64,000 nucleotides of DNA, from the NCBI GenBank assembly GCA_033391075.1, contig JAWPMV010000002.1, positions 62,001-126,000 on the forward strand. Reading direction: 5' to 3'. Made by a program: the position numbers and the translations under genes. Below are positions 8,173 through 17,600 of this stretch, one piece after another. The stretch comes from Bacteroidia bacterium (GTDB lineage Bacteria; Bacteroidota; Bacteroidia; J057). The notes under the pieces are model-generated. The model had not been told where the DNA came from and searched no databases. It saw nothing but the letters and a program-made list of their open reading frames with translations. Within the stretch, counting starts at the first letter, position 1. Every line of letters starts with the position of its first letter.

Positions 8173-9006
8173 GGCTCTGTTGCAAACATTATAAATGATC
8201 ACAAGATTGTCAGGCTACTCTCAATTTATTAAAAATAATCAAACTGTCTGTCTATGAGACGGATTTCACCCATGAGTTTGCTTTTCGCTCCATACATAAA
8301 CAGATCAAACTGACCCTTTTTGAACATTCGCATGGTCTCAAATCCTTTGATTGTAGCATAAGCAGTCTTCATGGATTTGAATCCCAACGTTGGTTTAATC
8401 AGTCGCTTGAGTTTTCCATGATCAGCCTCAACTATATTATTCAAGTACTTGACTTTTCGATGTTCTGTAGATGCTGACAAGCGATGCTCTTCCTTTAGCA
8501 TTTTAATGGCTTTGCCATAGGTAGAATTCTGATCTGTGTTGATCACGTAGGGCTGCTCCCACTCCTTTAACCCCTTGATTGCTTTCTGTAGGAAACGTTT
8601 TGCTGTTTTTGTATTCCGGGTAGGAGACAAATAAAAATCAATGGTCCTTCCGTATTTGTCAACAGCTCTATATAAATATTTCCAGACTCCTTTTACTTTG
8701 ATATAGGTTTCATCTACTCGCCACGATCCACTGAAGGAGAACTTTTTGTACCAACGCATTTGCTTTTCCAGTTCAGGAGCATAACGCTGTACCCACCTGT
8801 AAATGGTGGTATGGTCAACCCTAACTCCACGCTCTTCCATCATTTCTTCAAGATCCCGATAGCTGATCCCGTATTTGCAGTACCAACGGACACATTGAAG
8901 AATAATTTCTCTCTGAAAATGACGGTATTTGAAGGCACTCATGAGCTCGGATTAGTGATTGTGAGTTGACATTAAATATACGAAGCATAATCTTTGCAAC
9001 AGGGTC
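8173..9006 (-). mobile_element. IS6-family insertion sequence, copy 2 (complete)
   Basis: This 834-bp element has imperfect terminal repeats: GGCTCTGTTGCAAAC at 8173 and, at the other end, the complement of GACCCTGTTGCAAAG finishing at 9006. It is in direct orientation with copy 1. The eight bases outside the two ends (CTAGGATT and GTTTTCAG) differ, so there is no target duplication, which is common for IS6 elements after recombination. It truncates the gene at 7798-8172. Confidence 0.88.
8229..8942 (-). CDS. IS6-family transposase (copy 2)
   Basis: This intact 237-residue IS6/IS26-type DDE transposase is nearly identical to copy 1, with the same WRVDETYIKV, INTDQNSTYGKA and EADHGKLKR catalytic contexts. 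Unlike copy 1 it sits in an element with both ends. Copies 1 and 2 lie in the same orientation about 1.3 kb apart, the arrangement from which IS6-family translocatable units form by recombination between copies. Confidence 0.93.
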   Translation of the reverse strand: MSAFKYRHFQREIILQCVRWYCKYGISYRDLEEMMEERGVRVDHTTIYRWVQRYAPELEKQMRWYKKFSFSGSWRVDETYIKVKGVWKYLYRAVDKYGRTIDFYLSPTRNTKTAKRFLQKAIKGLKEWEQPYVINTDQNSTYGKAIKMLKEEHRLSASTEHRKVKYLNNIVEADHGKLKRLIKPTLGFKSMKTAYATIKGFETMRMFKKGQFDLFMYGAKSKLMGEIRLIDRQFDYF

Positions 9007-9058
9007 GTTTTCAGTCCTTAGAAATTGCCTTTGTCTAGATAAATTAATAAAGTAAATC

Positions 9059-9565
9059 ATGAAAAAATTATTATTACTAGCTCTCCTGCTTCCTTTAATG
9101 ATCTCTTGTACTCCCACTGAACTAGCCCCAGGAGAAGGAATTATCAGTATTGAAAAAGATGGAAAGAAATGGAAAGGGCTTGAAATCGATGCTAGATTTA
9201 ATTCTCGAATACCAGATACCTGGATTTTAACTATTTCAAAGGAGGGAAATAGCAATCGATTGTCTGAATTACTTACATTTTCAAATATTCCTCCAAAGAA
9301 AGGGATGCATACAATTGGCCGATCCATTCCTGGAGAAGAGCCTGAGGAAATAATATTTCCGGCCTTTGGGACTCTTGATTATGATATACCTATAGACAAT
9401 TATTCACTCGAAGAAAATCCAGAAAATTCCTTTGAAATAAGTTCTTTTGATCCAAGTACGAATGAAGCAATCGGCAGTTTTAGAGTTACCCTTTTTGATG
9501 GGGAAGGAAGCGATAAGAAAACTATAACTTTCACTTCTGATGAATTTAGGGTTATTGTGAAATAA
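9059..9565 (+). CDS. Hypothetical lipoprotein
   Basis: The protein is 168 residues with a clear lipoprotein signal: MKKLLLLALLLPLMISC, cleaved before Cys17. The mature part begins with an acidic, Pro-rich linker and continues as a probable beta-sandwich (IISIEKDGKKWKGLEID), similar in style to small Bacteroidota surface lipoproteins that carry an N-terminal strand with GKxW. I cannot assign a named family or a function. It begins 52 bp past the end of IS6 copy 2, so its original promoter may have been replaced. A strong terminator follows 46 bp after the stop, so it is a single-gene transcript. Confidence 0.75.
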   Translation: MKKLLLLALLLPLMISCTPTELAPGEGIISIEKDGKKWKGLEIDARFNSRIPDTWILTISKEGNSNRLSELLTFSNIPPKKGMHTIGRSIPGEEPEEIIFPAFGTLDYDIPIDNYSLEENPENSFEISSFDPSTNEAIGSFRVTLFDGEGSDKKTITFTSDEFRVIVK

Positions 9566-9611
9566 GTTTCTTTCTAAGAATAGAATTCACCCAACCTATT
9601 GAAATATGTTG

Positions 9612-9646
9612 ATCCCCCATTCATCTGCAAAAGATAGATGGGGGAT
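9612..9646 (+). terminator. Rho-independent-like terminator hairpin
   Basis: Two 15-base arms (ATCCCCCATTCATCT and AGATAGATGGGGGAT) pair with a single mismatch around a five-base loop. The following bases are TGCTTCTT. The hairpin ends the lipoprotein transcript and could also serve leftward transcription. Confidence 0.8.
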
Positions 9647-9733
9647 TGCTTCTTCTGGGGAAAGATAAAACCTTATTTATCGAGTAGGTCAGAGAACTTC
9701 GATCCGAAGACCTTAGTTCTCTTTCCCCTCAAA

Positions 9734-9767
9734 GAACCGGGCAGATGAGTTTCCCCATACCCGGCTC
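9734..9767 (-). ncRNA. Group II intron domain V
   Basis: This 34-nt minus-strand segment starts GAGCCGGG and ends CCCGGTTC, which pair with each other. It has a GAAA tetraloop on the inner stem (ATGGG/CTCAT) and a small bulge on the 3' side. The AGC catalytic triad is in its normal place after the first G. Both length and layout are textbook for domain V. Confidence 0.85.
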
Positions 9768-9781
9768 AGGCACACATAAGG

Positions 9782-10281
9782 TCAGGGTAGTGTAGTAACC
9801 TGACCCGGCTTTTCAACACGTAACTTCTCGGCATGCACTCTTTTGTGGCACTCAGGATGCAACATCACCAGATTACGAAGGATATACTTTCCTCCCAGAT
9901 GTTTGGGGAGGATATGATGGGTTTCCCAAAAGGTATCCAAAGTAATCCTTTCCCTGCAAAGCCCGCACTTTCCTGATTGCTGTTCCCAAAGCTTTCTTAG
10001 CATTCCATTCCTAAGGGCCTCTTTCACCTTTCTTTCTGCCCGCTTCTCAAAGTATTCTTCCCAGCTTAGATCATAGGGATTTGCATCCTTTTTGATTTTC
10101 ACATATCGTTTGATGGGGATTTGGTAAGCTTGAAGTAAGGCCAGCGTTTGCTCGCCTACTTTAGCCTTTAAGGCCCAGCCTTTTGTTCCCTGTAAACGAA
10201 AATACTTTCTTCCAATCCAGTGCTTGTTTTTATTCGGATGTCGCCTGCATGCCCATTGCCAAATTCTCTCCCAGATATAGG
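9782..10281 (-). pseudogene. Group II intron-encoded protein, C-terminal fragment (maturase X + HNH)
   Basis: About 165 residues remain. The first part (WERIWQWACRRHPNKNK, WIGRKYF) is the maturase-specific X/GIIM domain. The last 60 residues are an HNH endonuclease domain with CGLC, HHILPKHLGG and LHPECHKRVH, giving the zinc ligands and catalytic His. The fingers-palm reverse-transcriptase domain is absent. The open frame runs a few codons further upstream into an insertion-sequence end, so its apparent start is not native. The intact protein would splice the intron and prime reverse transcription at a new site. Confidence 0.85.
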
Positions 10282-10282
10282 G

Positions 10283-10297
10283 GCTCTGTTGCAAAGA
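10283..10297. repeat. Insertion-sequence-type terminal repeat
   Basis: The sequence GGCTCTGTTGCAAAG is identical to the left end of IS6 copy 3 (30563) but is followed by different sequence, so it belongs to another element or to a remnant. It marks the junction between the group II intron remnant and the IS3 orfA remnant. Confidence 0.6.
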
Positions 10298-10338
10298 TGG
10301 GTTGATCCGAAGTTTCGTAACAAATAACCTTTCCTGAT

Positions 10339-10692
10339 TTACTCCAATCCCTTCAAGCTTTTTTTCAAGAGGCGATTCTTAAGCATCACTTCAGCCAAGG
10401 CTTCTTTGAGCTGAACATTCTCATCTTTGAGTGCATCAACTTCTGTGCTAGTGGCTTCTCGTTTGAGATCGCCTGTCAATCGCTTCTTTCCTGCTTCAAG
10501 AAACTCTTTGCTCCAGCGGTAATACATATTGGGATGGATCTTTTCCTTGCGACAGATCTCGGCTATACTTTCTTCCCCTCGAACTCCTTCCAGGACAATC
10601 CGGATTTTTTCCTCTGCGCTAAACTTGCGGCGAGTACGACGCTTGATCTCTGAAATGCGGGAGGATACTTTGGATTTTTTAGGCTTTGCCAT
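10339..10692 (-). CDS. IS3-family transposase OrfA (element lacks OrfB)
   Basis: This 117-residue OrfA has an N-terminal HTH_Tnp_1 domain (RRKFSAEEKIRIVLEGVRG, then IAEICRKEKIHPNMYYRW) and a C-terminal leucine-zipper-like helix (VDALKDENVQLKEALAEV). OrfA supplies DNA binding, and a -1 frameshift normally fuses it to the DDE OrfB. A slippery run of seven As then G lies near the 3' end (around 10368), as expected. However, only about 55 bp follow the stop before the insertion-sequence end at 10283, so OrfB is gone and the element is dead. Confidence 0.85.
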   Translation of the reverse strand: MAKPKKSKVSSRISEIKRRTRRKFSAEEKIRIVLEGVRGEESIAEICRKEKIHPNMYYRWSKEFLEAGKKRLTGDLKREATSTEVDALKDENVQLKEALAEVMLKNRLLKKSLKGLE

Positions 10693-10708
10693 AAGACTTT
10701 TAAGTTAA

Positions 10709-10933
10709 GTGTTTTATGAAAAAGCACACCGTAAAATTACAACTAAGCTAGTGTTTCACTTTTTGCTGACGCCATACAATTGGGACTATGAACTCACTAT
10801 TCCTTATACAAACGAGGAGGAATTAGAAAAAACAATAGAATACATTTACCAAGAAATGCAGAATTATGCTGATATGCGCAATTGCTTCATTGAGGTCCAT
10901 ATACACGATCCCATTTCAGACAGATCCTGGTAG
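10709..10933 (+). CDS. Small orphan protein of unknown function
   Basis: This 74-residue open frame has protein-like composition, with an acidic helical stretch (EEELEKTIEYIYQEMQ) and a hydrophobic C-terminus. The start is uncertain: only GTG codons at 10709 and 10751 are available, and the 5' side lies next to the IS3 remnant, so this may be the 3' end of a longer broken gene. The stop codon falls inside a 40-bp repeat shared with 25397-25437. I recognise no family. Real coding is likely but not certain. Confidence 0.45.
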   Translation: MFYEKAHRKITTKLVFHFLLTPYNWDYELTIPYTNEEELEKTIEYIYQEMQNYADMRNCFIEVHIHDPISDRSW

Positions 10934-10966
10934 ACGGCGCATTTTGCACAGTTTTCTGCCGTTCCC
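10927..10966. repeat. 40-bp repeat, possible Tn3/IS1071-like terminal repeat (copy 1)
   Basis: The first 23 bp are identical to 25397-25419, and the remainder matches 25420-25437 with a few substitutions. Read on the minus strand it runs GGGAACGGC, then TGCAAAATGCGCCG. That pattern resembles IS1071-type Tn3 ends (GGGG..., TGCAA near position 20, CGG...TAC). The same bases also translate in one frame into similar peptides at both sites, so shared coding ancestry is an alternative. Confidence 0.5.
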
Positions 10967-10984
10967 AAACTATTATCTACAATT

Positions 10985-12820
10985 TCATCGTTTAAGAATC
11001 TTCCCTTCAAACTTTTGCTTTTTCAAGACTGTTGTAAAAACTGCTCGATAATAATAAATACCTGCAGGCACTTCCTGGATAGACTCACCTCCCCATGGGA
11101 TTTCCAGAATGCCTGAACCTTCAAACGCAAATGTATGATTAAAAACACGCTGCCCAGAAGATGAAAATATTCTGACCTCAAGGTCTCCCGCAGTTGGCAT
11201 TTCGAAATGAAGAGTTGCAGATGATTCAAAAGGATTGGGATAAGCATAAACTTCCTGCTTTTGTGTAAAAACAGGAACTATAGGTATTTCGGAAGGATCT
11301 CCTGGAGTTTCCAAGATTTTTAAGGTTTGGTTAAGCGCTATATTTTTTAGCGTATCCTTTAAGCCTGAATTCCAATGAATAATTAACTCCTCTACCTGAC
11401 TTGCATTACCTAGTCCAAAATGAACAGGTTGGATGCTTTGACTGAACAAGCTAGCACCATGATAATATCGATGATACGTTTGTCCATTCGCTTTTGCTAT
11501 CAATTTTGTTCCAAATGCGTTTTTATTAGAAATGGTTCCTTCCAATTGGATTTTTAGCCAGTTAGCGGTAGAAGGGGTAGAATTCGTGATAAGTGAATTC
11601 CGGTATAAAAAAGGAGAAGTTCGCATATTGGCAACGAGGATATCTAAATCGCCATCATTATCAAAATCAAAAACCTCCAATCCTTTGGCACCGGTTGTAT
11701 CGGCAGTTCCGGATTCTGTAGACCAGTCATCAAATATGTTGCTCCCTTCCATCAACATATTTTTAAAAAAGAAATTATTGACAGATTCCTGCCCCTCTCC
11801 AAAAAGCTTATCTATCGGCCCATTGACAGCAAATAGATCTTCATCTCCATCATGGTCATAATCAAAAAATTCTGTTCCCCATCCCCATCCACTGTTTTCT
11901 ACACCCAAGGATTCTGCTTTGTCCGAGAACCTATGTTGGCCAGTATTATGATAAAGAGGATTGGGGTGATGCTCATAGATATTGGTTATATACATATCAA
12001 AATTCCCATCATTGTTGTAATCCCCTATGGCGATACCCATTCCAGCGCCTTCATCATTGACTCGATAGGCCGTTCCTGCTTCTTCAAAACGAAGCCCTCC
12101 TTTACTAATCCAAAGTTGGTTAGGCTGGGTATCATTTATATTATAAAGATCCAGAAATCCGTCATTATTTACATCTAGCGCTACACTTGTCCAGGTAATC
12201 CCAAAACCTCCCATCCCCATTTCTTCCGTAATATCCTCAAAAGTCCCATTACCCAGATTTTTGTACATAATATTCTCATCGTTTAGCATACTGACAAAGA
12301 GGTCCAAATCTCCATCACGGTCTTGGTCCCACCAAAGGCCACTACCACTGTAGCATTCAAGACATCCATCAACACCAGCATCCGAAGTAACATCTGTAAA
12401 GGTTCCATCGCCATTATTATGATAAAGCTGGTCTTTGCGGCTGTTGGTCAGAAAGATATCGGGATATCCATCATTGTCATAGTCTCCCCATGATGCCCCC
12501 ATTTTCTCTCCTCTGGCAGCTGGAACCCCGTAATTGATAAATTGCTTATCAAAACCCGCTTCTAAGGTAACATCCTGAAAACTTCCGTCACCCATATTAC
12601 GCATCAATCGTGACCATGTATTTTCATCGCTGAGCTCAAAAGAAGGTATCCCCACAAAAAATATATCCAAATCCCCATCGAGGTCATAGTCAGCTACTGA
12701 AACACCATGGTTATTTGTTACAAGATTTAGTCCCGCCTGCTGGTCTACTCTTTGAAAGGATTGAGTCATTCCAGGAATAATCAGGCTGACCAGAAATAAG
12801 CTGAGGTAAATATTTTTCAT
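10985..12820 (-). CDS. Secreted VCBS/ASPIC-UnbV repeat protein with type IX sorting domain
   Basis: The 611-residue protein has a signal peptide (MKNIYLSLFLVSLIIPGMTQ) and about seven VCBS/FG-GAP repeats with the calcium-binding pattern DxDxDGDxD (DYDLDGDLDIFFVG, DYDNDGYPDIFLTN). An ASPIC/UnbV domain follows around residues 420-510 (FGTKLIAKANGQTYHRYYHG). It ends with a type A type IX sorting domain (YAYPNPFESSATLHFE, then VPAGIYYYRA). Such proteins resemble CRTAC1 and are exported to the cell surface. It is the last gene of the fructan locus, 81 bp after SusD and behind a strong terminator. It could therefore be a surface carbohydrate- or matrix-binding component, or an independently transcribed neighbour. 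Confidence 0.85.
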   Translation of the reverse strand: MKNIYLSLFLVSLIIPGMTQSFQRVDQQAGLNLVTNNHGVSVADYDLDGDLDIFFVGIPSFELSDENTWSRLMRNMGDGSFQDVTLEAGFDKQFINYGVPAARGEKMGASWGDYDNDGYPDIFLTNSRKDQLYHNNGDGTFTDVTSDAGVDGCLECYSGSGLWWDQDRDGDLDLFVSMLNDENIMYKNLGNGTFEDITEEMGMGGFGITWTSVALDVNNDGFLDLYNINDTQPNQLWISKGGLRFEEAGTAYRVNDEGAGMGIAIGDYNNDGNFDMYITNIYEHHPNPLYHNTGQHRFSDKAESLGVENSGWGWGTEFFDYDHDGDEDLFAVNGPIDKLFGEGQESVNNFFFKNMLMEGSNIFDDWSTESGTADTTGAKGLEVFDFDNDGDLDILVANMRTSPFLYRNSLITNSTPSTANWLKIQLEGTISNKNAFGTKLIAKANGQTYHRYYHGASLFSQSIQPVHFGLGNASQVEELIIHWNSGLKDTLKNIALNQTLKILETPGDPSEIPIVPVFTQKQEVYAYPNPFESSATLHFEMPTAGDLEVRIFSSSGQRVFNHTFAFEGSGILEIPWGGESIQEVPAGIYYYRAVFTTVLKKQKFEGKILKR

Positions 12821-12855
12821 ATTTGAGGGTTTGATGAGTTCTACAATAAGAAAAG

Positions 12856-12890
12856 TAGACCCAACAGGCTCAAAAGTCCTGTTAGGTCTA
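12856..12890 (-). terminator. Terminator hairpin between SusD and the VCBS gene
   Basis: Two 13-base arms, TAGACCTAACAGG and its near-complement, pair with one mismatch around a nine-base loop. On the minus strand they are followed by CTTTTCTTATTG. The hairpin lies 11 bp past the SusD stop, so most fructan-operon transcription should stop here. Confidence 0.72.
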
Positions 12891-12901
12891 ACTAACTACT
12901 A

Positions 12902-14641
12902 TTAGTTATATCCTGGATTTTGGACATATGTACCCTGACTCACGGTGATCTGCTGTTGTGGGATGGCTAAATATTCATCCCTTCCAGCGGTAAATCTTCC
13001 GTCTTTCAAGTAATCCTTTCTGTTTTTCTCACTTTCGAAATAGGCATTCATGGTTTCCTCTGCAATGCCCCATCTTACAAGGTCAAAGAACCTTTTAGAT
13101 TCAAAAGCTAATTCCAGACGGCGTTCCCACCGCAAGATTTTCCGGGCATTTTCCTGAGAGCCCAATGTTGCGTAAGTTCCAACATTCCAGTTACCTGTAG
13201 GATTACCATCGGCATCAGCTATGCGAGAGAGACTTTCAGGTGCAATCGCTCTTTCACGAATAGCATTAATGATATTCAATGCCTCATCTAATCGATTCAA
13301 TTCAATTAGGGCTTCCGCTTTCATTAATAGTAAATCTCCGTACCTAATTTGGTCAGTATTACGCGCAATGCTAAAGAAGGCAGTATACTGGCGAAAAGCA
13401 GGTGAGGTTGGCAGTTCCTGATCCTTCATTCCCATATAGTAGCCATATACACCAGGTACTCGGCTATAGGTAGAATCATAAATCCTATTAGGGTCATATT
13501 TAAAGGGCATTCCGGGGATTCCTGCAGTATGGGCAACTCGTGGATCCATAGAATTGGCCAGCATATCTACTCCTGTTGCAATTTCAGGAGCATTGTCATA
13601 GGTATCAAACAAAGGCAATCCATTAGCATCCGTTTTAAACGCATTCACAAGGTTTTGTGAAGGTTGATTAAAGGAACAACATCCATAACCTGGGCCCAAA
13701 CTAGAAGTCAAACCTGTAGAAAGATTGCCACGGCCTTCAGGCGATCCATCATCAATAGATCTCATAATGGCCCATACGGATTCAACTCCACTTTCAAATT
13801 CCCATAGGAAATTTTTTGCATAATCATCAAATAAAGCATACTCTCCCGTGCCCTCGATGGCTTCAATAAGGCTAACAACCTCTTGAAGTTCTGATTGGGT
13901 AATACTGACTACCTGGTGACTCTCATCTTGAACATAGGCTTTATATAACAATACTTTCGCGAGATAGGCCCTTGCTGCATTTTTGGTTGGTCTTCCTTCC
14001 TCAGCCTGTGTATCTGGTAAGTCAGCAACACCAGCTCTGAATTCATCTGCAATGTATGCCCAGCCCTCCTGGTCGGTCAGCTCTCTGTTAGTAAGATTGA
14101 TTACTTCTGCCTTATCAACATCATCACTAATGAAAACCGGGAATTTGTACAATATTTTGAGAATGAATTCTAAATGCCCTCTGATAAATCGCATTTCTGC
14201 CAATCGTTCGTTTTTCAGCGGATACTCAGCTTCAGTCAATTGCTTGACCCGTCTCATCGCATCGTTTGTACGAGAAAGAGCCGCGTAGATAGTCGCCCAG
14301 TTGTGATTGCTATTAAAATTATTCGCTGTATTCAGAGAAAACAACTCCGTGGTATGGGAATCAAACTGGTCGCCAATACCCCCACCTCCTTTGTATCCAT
14401 CGTCTGCACGAACCGTTCCCCATGCCCACATGTCTCCATACTGATTCGACAAAAGGCCGTCGTTCCCTAATCCTGCATAAGCAGCAATCACCATTTTTTC
14501 TGCATTCTCAGGGGTATTGAGTTCCGCGTCAGAAATCACCCCTTTGGGTTGAAAGTCCAGAAACTCCTCTGAACAACCCAATCCCATTACCCCCAATAAA
14601 CAGAGGAAAAGGAAGGATTTAATACTTATTTTATTTTTCAT
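12902..14641 (-). CDS. susD: SusD/RagB-like glycan-binding lipoprotein
   Basis: The protein is 579 residues from the ATG at 14641. An upstream TTG at 14659 adds six residues but would place the signal too deep. It has a lipobox ending LLGVMGLGC, then the RagB/SusD pattern of helical TPR-like segments with a C-terminal block typical of the family (RKILRWERRLELAFESKRFFDLVRWG). It caps the partner SusC barrel at the outer membrane and captures oligosaccharide. It starts 24 bp after the SusC stop. Given the GH32, fructokinase-like and fructose-sensor-like neighbours, the substrate is most likely a fructan. Specificity is inferred from context. Confidence 0.93.
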   Translation of the reverse strand: MKNKISIKSFLFLCLLGVMGLGCSEEFLDFQPKGVISDAELNTPENAEKMVIAAYAGLGNDGLLSNQYGDMWAWGTVRADDGYKGGGGIGDQFDSHTTELFSLNTANNFNSNHNWATIYAALSRTNDAMRRVKQLTEAEYPLKNERLAEMRFIRGHLEFILKILYKFPVFISDDVDKAEVINLTNRELTDQEGWAYIADEFRAGVADLPDTQAEEGRPTKNAARAYLAKVLLYKAYVQDESHQVVSITQSELQEVVSLIEAIEGTGEYALFDDYAKNFLWEFESGVESVWAIMRSIDDGSPEGRGNLSTGLTSSLGPGYGCCSFNQPSQNLVNAFKTDANGLPLFDTYDNAPEIATGVDMLANSMDPRVAHTAGIPGMPFKYDPNRIYDSTYSRVPGVYGYYMGMKDQELPTSPAFRQYTAFFSIARNTDQIRYGDLLLMKAEALIELNRLDEALNIINAIRERAIAPESLSRIADADGNPTGNWNVGTYATLGSQENARKILRWERRLELAFESKRFFDLVRWGIAEETMNAYFESEKNRKDYLKDGRFTAGRDEYLAIPQQQITVSQGTYVQNPGYN

Positions 14642-14665
14642 TTTTTCTATGTTTATCAATTAGAC

Positions 14666-17600
14666 TTAGAAACCAGCTGTCAAACCCAATGAAAGTCTAA
14701 GTGGTCTAGGATACTTGATTCCTACATTGGGTTCGATAGCCCATGCTGCGTGCACAAATTGGTTGGGACCACTTTTGTCAACTATCCATCCCAGGTTTTC
14801 TCCTGTGAAATAAACACGCAGATTTGAAAATACACCTCCAGCTATGTCTTGGGGAAATGAGTATCCCAATGAAGCTTGTCTAAAAGCAAGGAAATCACCA
14901 TTTCTGACATTGTAATCGAGAGAGAATCCAAAGGGATTCAAACTATTACTTGCAGCAGGAATGTGGGTGTCTGTATTGGTAGGTGTCCATGAATCCAACT
15001 GAAATACTCCTCCATTTTCTCCATTGATCAATGATCCATTTTCCATCCGGAACACATCAGGCGTTACATCTCTTCCTAGCATACCCCATATAAATAAACT
15101 GAAGTCAAAATTTTTCCAGCTTACCTGTGCATTTACTCCATATTCCAAATCTGGTACACCATTAGCTCCACCATATTCCTGGTCAAGGGCATTGATCACA
15201 CCATCGTTATTCAAATCCACATATCTGAGGGATCCTACCCTTTTACCCGTTTGATCAGCATGGGCTGCTACTTCCTCTTCATTTTGGAAGATTCCATCTG
15301 TTCTAAACCCAAAAAGTGCATTAGGTGCTTGCCCTATGATATTTTGCTCTGCATTGCCGGGATAAGAAGTCCACAAGTCTTCAGGCAAGGAAGTTATAAT
15401 AGCATTATATGCGGAGAAATTGGTAGTAATAGAATAGAATAAATCTCCTTCTCCAGCACTATTATAAGTAATTCCCAATTCCCAACCATTGGTTTCCATA
15501 TCCGCCCCATTGGCAAACCGATTCGCTCCATCTCCAAAGGCAGCGATAGCAGTTGGTTGAATCAGGATATCCTCTGTTGTCTTTTGGAATACTTCAAAAG
15601 AACCACTAATCCTTTGTTCCCATAAACCGAAGTCAACACCTAGGTTAATCTCTGTTTGAGATTCCCATCTAAGGTTTGGATTTCCCGTTTGTGTAGCTAG
15701 GAAACCAGAAGGCAAAATACCTGAATTGTTGTTTCCAATATCGTAGGAAGTGGCAGCGTCGGGACACACCGCTTGCGCACATCCGCTTCCCCAGGGTAGA
15801 ATAGTAGATTGAGGAGCGTATACTGCACGATATAGACCAAATCGGGCATCGTTGAGAATGTCCTGGTTACCTGTTTGTCCCCATGCAGCTCTAAGTTTCA
15901 GATTGGAGAAAACATTCATGTTTTGAATGAACGCTTCTTCACTTAATCGCCACCCCAAAGATGCTGCTGGAAATACTGCGAATCGGTTGTTGATCCCGAA
16001 TCGAGAGGATCCATCGCGGCGTATGGTAAATGAAGCCAGGTATTTGTCGGCAAGTGAATAATTGATTTTCCCAAAGTAAGAGAAAAGAGAAAATCCTGTA
16101 CTACCTCCCGTAGAGGTTCTCTCCCCTGAGGCAGCATCTAGCTGAAAATAATCTACCGTTTCCAATGCAAATTCTCTTGCAGAAGCAGAAAAGTTGGTAA
16201 TGGTATTCTTTACGGCTTCAGTACCTAACAGCGCAGAAAAATTACTATTTCCAAAACTTGTATTGTAGGTTAGGGTATTATTGAATACCCAGTTGACCTG
16301 ATGTAACTGTCTCTGGGAAAGTTCTGCTATAGAGTTGCCAAGGAATCCCCGTGAATAGGTTCTGAAGATATCTTTGGAAAAGATTTGATCATAATCAACC
16401 CCTAAATTGGAACGTAAATTAAGGCCTTTAAGTATTTCAATCGAGGCGAATAAATTTCCAAACACTTTTACGTTATCAATACGGTCATCTTTATTGTCTT
16501 CAGACAAAGCAACAGGATTATCACGGTCAGAAAATCCTCCCCCAGGAGGGCCTGAGAAGCGACCATCTTCTGTTCTTACAGGAAGAATAGACTTATATCG
16601 GTAAGGACCGTTGGCAGGGTCGCCTCCAAATCCTACATCTAACCACCTCCTTTTACCGTTGCTGACGCTTACATTTTGTCCAATGCTTACTCTGCCATTC
16701 AGGAAATTATAATTAGAATTAAGGCGAAGCGAGATTCTTTCATAGTTCGTATTGATAACCACCCCCTTTTGGTCAAAGTAATTGGCAGAAAACTGCACAC
16801 CGCCTCTTTCATTTCCTTGTGAAAAAGAAAGGTCATAATTCTGTACAATACCTGTCTGTGCAACTTCATCCCAATAATTAACACCTTCTTCCAGGCTTCC
16901 TCCATAAATACTGTTGGGATGCCCAGCGGGTCTTAGCTGATCTTCCTCATCTAGCCATTCCGGATAGATAATTCGGTCCAATACGGGTACTCCTGTCCCT
17001 TGAATTCCAGATCCAAGGCTTGGATCAAGGTGCCATTCGTAGGTATATACACCTGTTGCATTCGGGTCCGTTCCATCATTTACTGCGCCTTGCCATTCGA
17101 CTATGGCTCGTTCTTCACTATTTGTTAGTTGGTCTCTCAGGTTCCAATTTTCAATGCTATATCTTGCATTAAAAGTGATCTTAGGCGTCTTGTTTTTATT
17201 GGGCTGCTTTGTGGTAATGATTACTACCCCGTTTGAAGCTCGAGATCCATAAATAGAGGCAGATGAAGCATCTTTTAGTACCTGAATAGATTCGATATCG
17301 TTAGGGTTCAACCATGAAAGATCCCAACTGGTGTTAGCAGCTCCATTCTCATTGGTTTGAAAGGGTTGTACAGGGACTCCGTCTACGATGTAAAGCGGAT
17401 CATTATTTCCTAGTGTACTGATCCCTCGAATTCTGACAGAAGTACCCTGACCGGGATCACCTCCTGTTGCGACAAAAACCCCCGGGGATCTCCCCTGGAT
17501 AGCCTGCAAGGCATTGGGGTTAGGATTACCTTCTATTGCATCGACATCAATGACCGATACAGCTCCCAGAAGGTCCTTTTTTCTTTCCGAACTATAGCCT

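Larger units (their letters stand above)
9679..10281 (-). mobile_element. 3' remnant of a group II intron
   Basis: On the minus strand, this stretch carries the last third of a group II intron: the maturase X and HNH parts of its protein, then domain V (9734-9767), a domain VI-like hairpin with loop GGTCTTCGGATCG, and a 3' end reading CTACTCGAT. The 5' part of the intron, including domain I and the reverse-transcriptase domain, is missing. The break lies at an insertion-sequence-type end (GGCTCTGTTGCAAAG) at 10283. The remnant cannot self-splice. Confidence 0.82.

Noticed and set aside
9612-9679. Terminator hairpin as a group IIC intron insertion target
   Set aside because: Group IIC introns place the hairpin in the 5' exon. 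Here it lies on the 3' side of the intron, so the arrangement does not match.
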